Source: Burkholderia sp. Bp8963
GTDB taxonomy: Bacteria > Pseudomonadota > Gammaproteobacteria > Burkholderiales > Burkholderiaceae
NCBI RefSeq assembly: GCF_003854275.1
Contig: NZ_QTQP01000007.1
Span: forward strand, 145,139-209,138
Reading direction: 5' to 3'
DNA length: 64,000 nucleotides
This document shows, in pieces, positions 63,008 to 64,000 of this stretch (positions within the stretch are counted from its first letter, which is position 1; the number at the start of each line of letters is the position of its first letter). A program made the translations under genes and the position numbers. The notes beneath the pieces were generated by a model. It saw only the letters and a list, made by a program, of their open reading frames with translations. It ran no database searches and was not told the DNA's origin.

Positions 63008-64000
63008 CCGAGGCGCTCGCGTCCACCCACGAAGGCGCGCCGGACGAACGGCAGGCGCCGTCGCCGCTCGCCGCGCGGCTGCTGCCGTATAGCTTCGCGA
63101 AAGGCGGACAGGTCCTGATCGCGCATCAGCACGAGGACACGCTCGAAGTGTGGATCAGCGAACGCACGAACGACGCGGCGCTCGCGGAGATCGCGCGCAA
63201 CTTCGGTTCGATCTCGGTGCTGCGCCTGCCGGCCGACGAACTCGCGCACGCGATCAACCAGGCCTACGCGCGCCAGGACGGCAGCGCCGCGCAGGTGGTC
63301 GGCGAGGTCGAAGGCGAAGTCGACCTGTCGCGGCTGATGCAGGACATCCCCGAAGTCGAGGATTTGCTCGAATCGGAAGACGACGCGCCGATCATCCGGA
63401 TGATCAACGCGCTGCTCACGCAAGCGGCACGCGAGCAGGCGTCGGACATCCACATCGAGCCGTTCGAGAATGCGTCGGTCGTTCGTTTCCGCGTCGACGG
63501 CACGCTACGCGACGTCGTGCGTCCGAAGAAGGCACTGCACGGCGCGCTGATCTCGCGGATCAAGATCATGGCGCAGCTCGACATCGCCGAGAAGCGCCTG
63601 CCGCAGGACGGCCGCATCACGCTGCGGGTCGGCGGCCGGCCGGTCGACGTGCGCGTGTCGACGCTGCCGACCGGGCACGGCGAGCGCGCGGTGCTGCGTC
63701 TGCTCGAAAAAGATGCGGCGCGCCTGAACCTCGAAGCGCTCGGGATGGGCCGCGACACGCTCGGCCAGTTCGACAAGCTGATCTCGCGCCCGCACGGCAT
63801 CGTGCTCGTCACGGGTCCGACCGGCTCGGGCAAGACGACGACGCTGTACGCGTCGATGTCGCGGCTCGAAACGGCGACGACCAACATCATGACGGTCGAG
63901 GATCCGATCGAATACGACCTGTCCGGCATCGGCCAGACGCAGGTGAACGAGCGGATCGGGATGACCTTCGCGCGCGCGCTGCGCTCGATCCTGCGTCAGG
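63004..64000 (+). CDS. gspE: Type II secretion ATPase GspE (C-terminal part outside window)
   Basis: The first 332 codons, from GTG 63004 that overlaps the gspD stop. N1E/N2E domains start TEALASTHEGAPDERQAP and include SFAKGGQVLIAHQHED. The ATPase core has VTGPTGSGKTTTLYASMS, Asp box EQASDIHIEPFEN, and VEDPIEYDL (Walker B region). It powers pseudopilus assembly with GspD. The window ends before the zinc-binding C-terminal module can be checked. Confidence 0.95.
   Translation, partial: MTEALASTHEGAPDERQAPSPLAARLLPYSFAKGGQVLIAHQHEDTLEVWISERTNDAALAEIARNFGSISVLRLPADELAHAINQAYARQDGSAAQVVGEVEGEVDLSRLMQDIPEVEDLLESEDDAPIIRMINALLTQAAREQASDIHIEPFENASVVRFRVDGTLRDVVRPKKALHGALISRIKIMAQLDIAEKRLPQDGRITLRVGGRPVDVRVSTLPTGHGERAVLRLLEKDAARLNLEALGMGRDTLGQFDKLISRPHGIVLVTGPTGSGKTTTLYASMSRLETATTNIMTVEDPIEYDLSGIGQTQVNERIGMTFARALRSILRQ

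Overview
The window looks like the primary chromosome of a Burkholderia species, most likely of the B. cepacia complex. The evidence is very high GC, NNC/NNG codon use, and typical Burkholderiales proteins: a trifunctional PutA, an 89-residue AtpE, two liv operons, a DUF3717 protein and type II secretion genes. The order mnmG-rsmG-parA-parB-...-atpIBEFHAGDC is the classical gene neighbourhood of a chromosomal replication origin. I see no rRNA, tRNA, prophage, insertion sequence or CRISPR array.

Layout: 0-12.3 kb holds a truncated liv-type binding protein, putA with PutA-type operators, priA, hemE, a periplasmic cyclohexadienyl dehydratase (pheC), a broken CoA-binding gene and an acyl-CoA synthetase. 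12.4-19.9 kb is the complete F1Fo ATP synthase operon. 20.6-26.2 kb is the mnmG-rsmG-parA-parB-permease operon. 26.3-29.2 kb is a tandem array of eight units of about 370 bp, each ending in a parS-like palindrome and most carrying a decayed copy of the livF 3' end. 29.2-34.1 kb and 35.1-40.0 kb are two branched-chain amino acid ABC operons, the first with a fused LivM-LivG. 40.5-46.3 kb holds a GMC oxidoreductase with a divergent LysR, a CYTH protein, and phhA/phhB beside a divergent Lrp regulator. 46.4-55.0 kb has a two-component system, a SET-domain protein, an old-yellow-enzyme homologue, a glutamine amidotransferase, an unusual MarR, a glutamate-cysteine ligase-like enzyme and a CPA2 antiporter. 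55.0-55.6 kb is a gene-free segment with an AT-rich stretch and DnaA boxes. 55.6-64 kb holds mnmC, an HU gene, a CobW GTPase, a lytic transglycosylase and the start of a gsp operon.

The most interesting reading is replication and segregation. Perfect DnaA 9-mers (TTATCCACA) recur seven times, three gene-free segments have perfect or near matches, and 40 of 47 genes left of 55.0 kb lie on the minus strand. This fits an origin near 55.3 kb. ParA/ParB, a canonical parS inside mnmG, and the parS-like array at 26.5-29.2 kb would then form an origin-proximal centromere. The array appears to have grown by tandem duplication of the livF tail together with a ParB site, and in most copies the centre of the site has drifted from CACGTG to CATGTG.

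Metabolically the window joins proline and branched-chain amino acid uptake or catabolism with two phenylalanine steps: periplasmic synthesis by PheC and cytoplasmic oxidation by PhhA/PhhB.
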